Assembly: GCA_002395925.1 (NCBI GenBank)
Contig: DGVM01000105.1
Coordinates: 1-5,187 of the forward strand
Length of the DNA stretch: 5,187 nt
Reading direction: 5' to 3'
Origin: Bacteroidales bacterium UBA4284
GTDB lineage: Bacteria; Bacteroidota; Bacteroidia; Bacteroidales; UBA932
The translations under genes were made by a program, and so were the position numbers. Below the pieces are notes generated by a model, which worked only from the letters and a program-made list of their open reading frames with translations, ran no database searches and had not been told where the DNA came from. This document shows positions 4,306-5,187 of this stretch, piece after piece. Within the stretch, counting starts at the first letter, position 1. Each line of letters opens with the position of its first letter.

Positions 4306-5187
4306 AGGCCGAATTCTTTTCTGACGGATTCGACCATGTCCAGAAGCTCCCATCCGAAGAACTGTACCTCGCGCTGCTCTCCGCACACCGAAACCATTGC
4401 TTTATAAGGCTTGCGGCCCACGTGCCCGTAGGCTGCAGTGGGGGAGAAGATGGGGTTCTTGAGTCCGAAGCGCCTGACGATGGCTGCGGGACGAAGGTCG
4501 AACAGCTTTGATACGCGGGCGGCAATCTCGCCGTCGCCAAGGCCGACGTGGGCGCTGCCGTAGGTTTCTACGAACACGCTCACCGGCTCTGCGACGCCTA
4601 TGGCGTAGGCAAGCTGCACCAGGGCCTCGTCGCACACTCCTGCCGCCACGAGGTTTTTGGCGATGTGACGTGCGGCGTACGCTGCGCTGCGGTCAACCTT
4701 GGAGGAGTCCTTGCCGGAGAAGGCTCCGCCGCCGTGGGCTCCGCGGCCGCCGTAAGTATCTACTATTATTTTACGTCCGGTAAGACCGGTGTCGCCGGCA
4801 GGCCCTCCGATTACGAACTTGCCGGTGGGATTGACATGCAGTATCCAGTCGCCTTTGAAAAGGGAGGCGGTGCGCTCGGGAAGCGAAGCTATCAGCCTGG
4901 GAATCACTATTTCCCGTACGTCTTTCTCGATGCGCTCATGCATGGCCTCGTCTGTGTCGAATTCGTCGTGCTGGGTGCTGAGGACGATGGTATGTACGCG
5001 GACCGGATGGTGATGCGAGGAGAACTCGACGGTGAACTGTGCTTTTGCGTCGGGGCGCAGGTACGGCATTACCGACGGCTCGTTGTGCCTTATGTCGGAA
5101 AGGATTTGCAGCATCCTGTGCGACAGCGACAGCGCCAGCGGCATATATTCTTCTGTATCCTTGCAGGCGTATCCGAACATCATGCCC
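4302..5187 (-). CDS. metK: S-adenosylmethionine synthetase, N-terminus beyond window
   Basis: MetK makes S-adenosylmethionine from methionine and ATP in the cytoplasm, supplying all methyltransferases. The window holds about the last 295 residues; roughly 120 at the N-terminus, including the ATP-binding start of the protein, lie past the right edge. Numbering from the first Met in the window, clear family blocks are [12 protein letters not shown] (4-15), [15 protein letters not shown] (40-54), IVLSTQH (66-72), [21 protein letters not shown] (118-138), the phosphate-binding motif GGGAFSGKD (151-159) followed by [13 protein letters not shown], and [12 protein letters not shown] (246-257). The residue after GGGAFSGKD is Ser where Pro is usual; this should be tolerated. 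The C-terminus ends [11 protein letters not shown]. Its TGA overlaps the smpB start (ATGA). The promoter is outside the window. Confidence 0.97.
   Translation of the reverse strand, partial: GMMFGYACKDTEEYMPLALSLSHRMLQILSDIRHNEPSVMPYLRPDAKAQFTVEFSSHHHPVRVHTIVLSTQHDEFDTDEAMHERIEKDVREIVIPRLIASLPERTASLFKGDWILHVNPTGKFVIGGPAGDTGLTGRKIIVDTYGGRGAHGGGAFSGKDSSKVDRSAAYAARHIAKNLVAAGVCDEALVQLAYAIGVAEPVSVFVETYGSAHVGLGDGEIAARVSKLFDLRPAAIVRRFGLKNPIFSPTAAYGHVGRKPYKAMVSVCGEQREVQFFGWELLDMVESVRKEFGL

Noticed and set aside
4306..4386. Upstream extension of the smpB frame (27 more codons)
   Set aside because: The extension is inside metK, is Arg/Gly-rich and is not SmpB-like. The ATG overlapping the metK stop gives a normal-length SmpB.

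Overview
The window looks like chromosomal DNA from a member of the Bacteroidota, most likely order Bacteroidales. Three upstream regions carry the TAnnTTTG -7 promoter element typical of that phylum. Starts lack strong Shine-Dalgarno sequences and lie behind A-rich leaders. A lipoprotein with a BIG2 domain and a stand-alone-looking LytTR domain are also common there. By eye, the right half (about 2200-5187) is clearly richer in G+C than the left half, which includes very AT-rich intergenic DNA. A moderately GC-rich Bacteroidales such as a Rikenellaceae-like lineage would fit, but the genus cannot be settled from this sequence.

Left part (1-786): the 3' end of a LytTR-type DNA-binding regulator (1-360, open at the left edge) is followed by about 425 bases without a convincing gene. 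This gap is structured. It holds two related hairpins in an imperfect direct repeat of 52-base period (414-434 and 466-486) and a long bulged hairpin (523-566). Next comes a miniature transcription unit: a promoter element, a 10-codon ORF that copies the start of the gene at 2048, and a strong UUCG-loop terminator (691-723). A promoter with a perfect 17-bp palindrome over its -7 element, and a second palindrome, precede the next gene.

Middle (787-1992): a predicted lipoprotein with an N-terminal BIG2 immunoglobulin-like domain and a C-terminal transglutaminase-like domain with an intact Cys-His-Asp triad.

Right part (2018-5187): a 90-residue helical protein of unknown function (2048-2320) has its own TAnnTTTG promoter and overlaps by TTGA the gene for a PBP4-type D-alanyl-D-alanine carboxypeptidase/endopeptidase (dacB, 2317-3837). 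Converging from the other strand, only 6 bases away, are smpB (tmRNA-binding protein, 3844-4305) and the 3' part of metK (S-adenosylmethionine synthetase, cut by the right edge), joined by an ATGA stop/start overlap.

The most notable signal is that the promoter, leader and first eight codons of the 90-residue gene occur twice (595-649 and 2018-2072). The two copies are in the same orientation, have the same promoter-to-ATG spacing and bracket the lipoprotein gene. This suggests that the lipoprotein cassette arrived by a duplication or insertion that rebuilt the promoter and start of the dacB operon and left a truncated copy behind.
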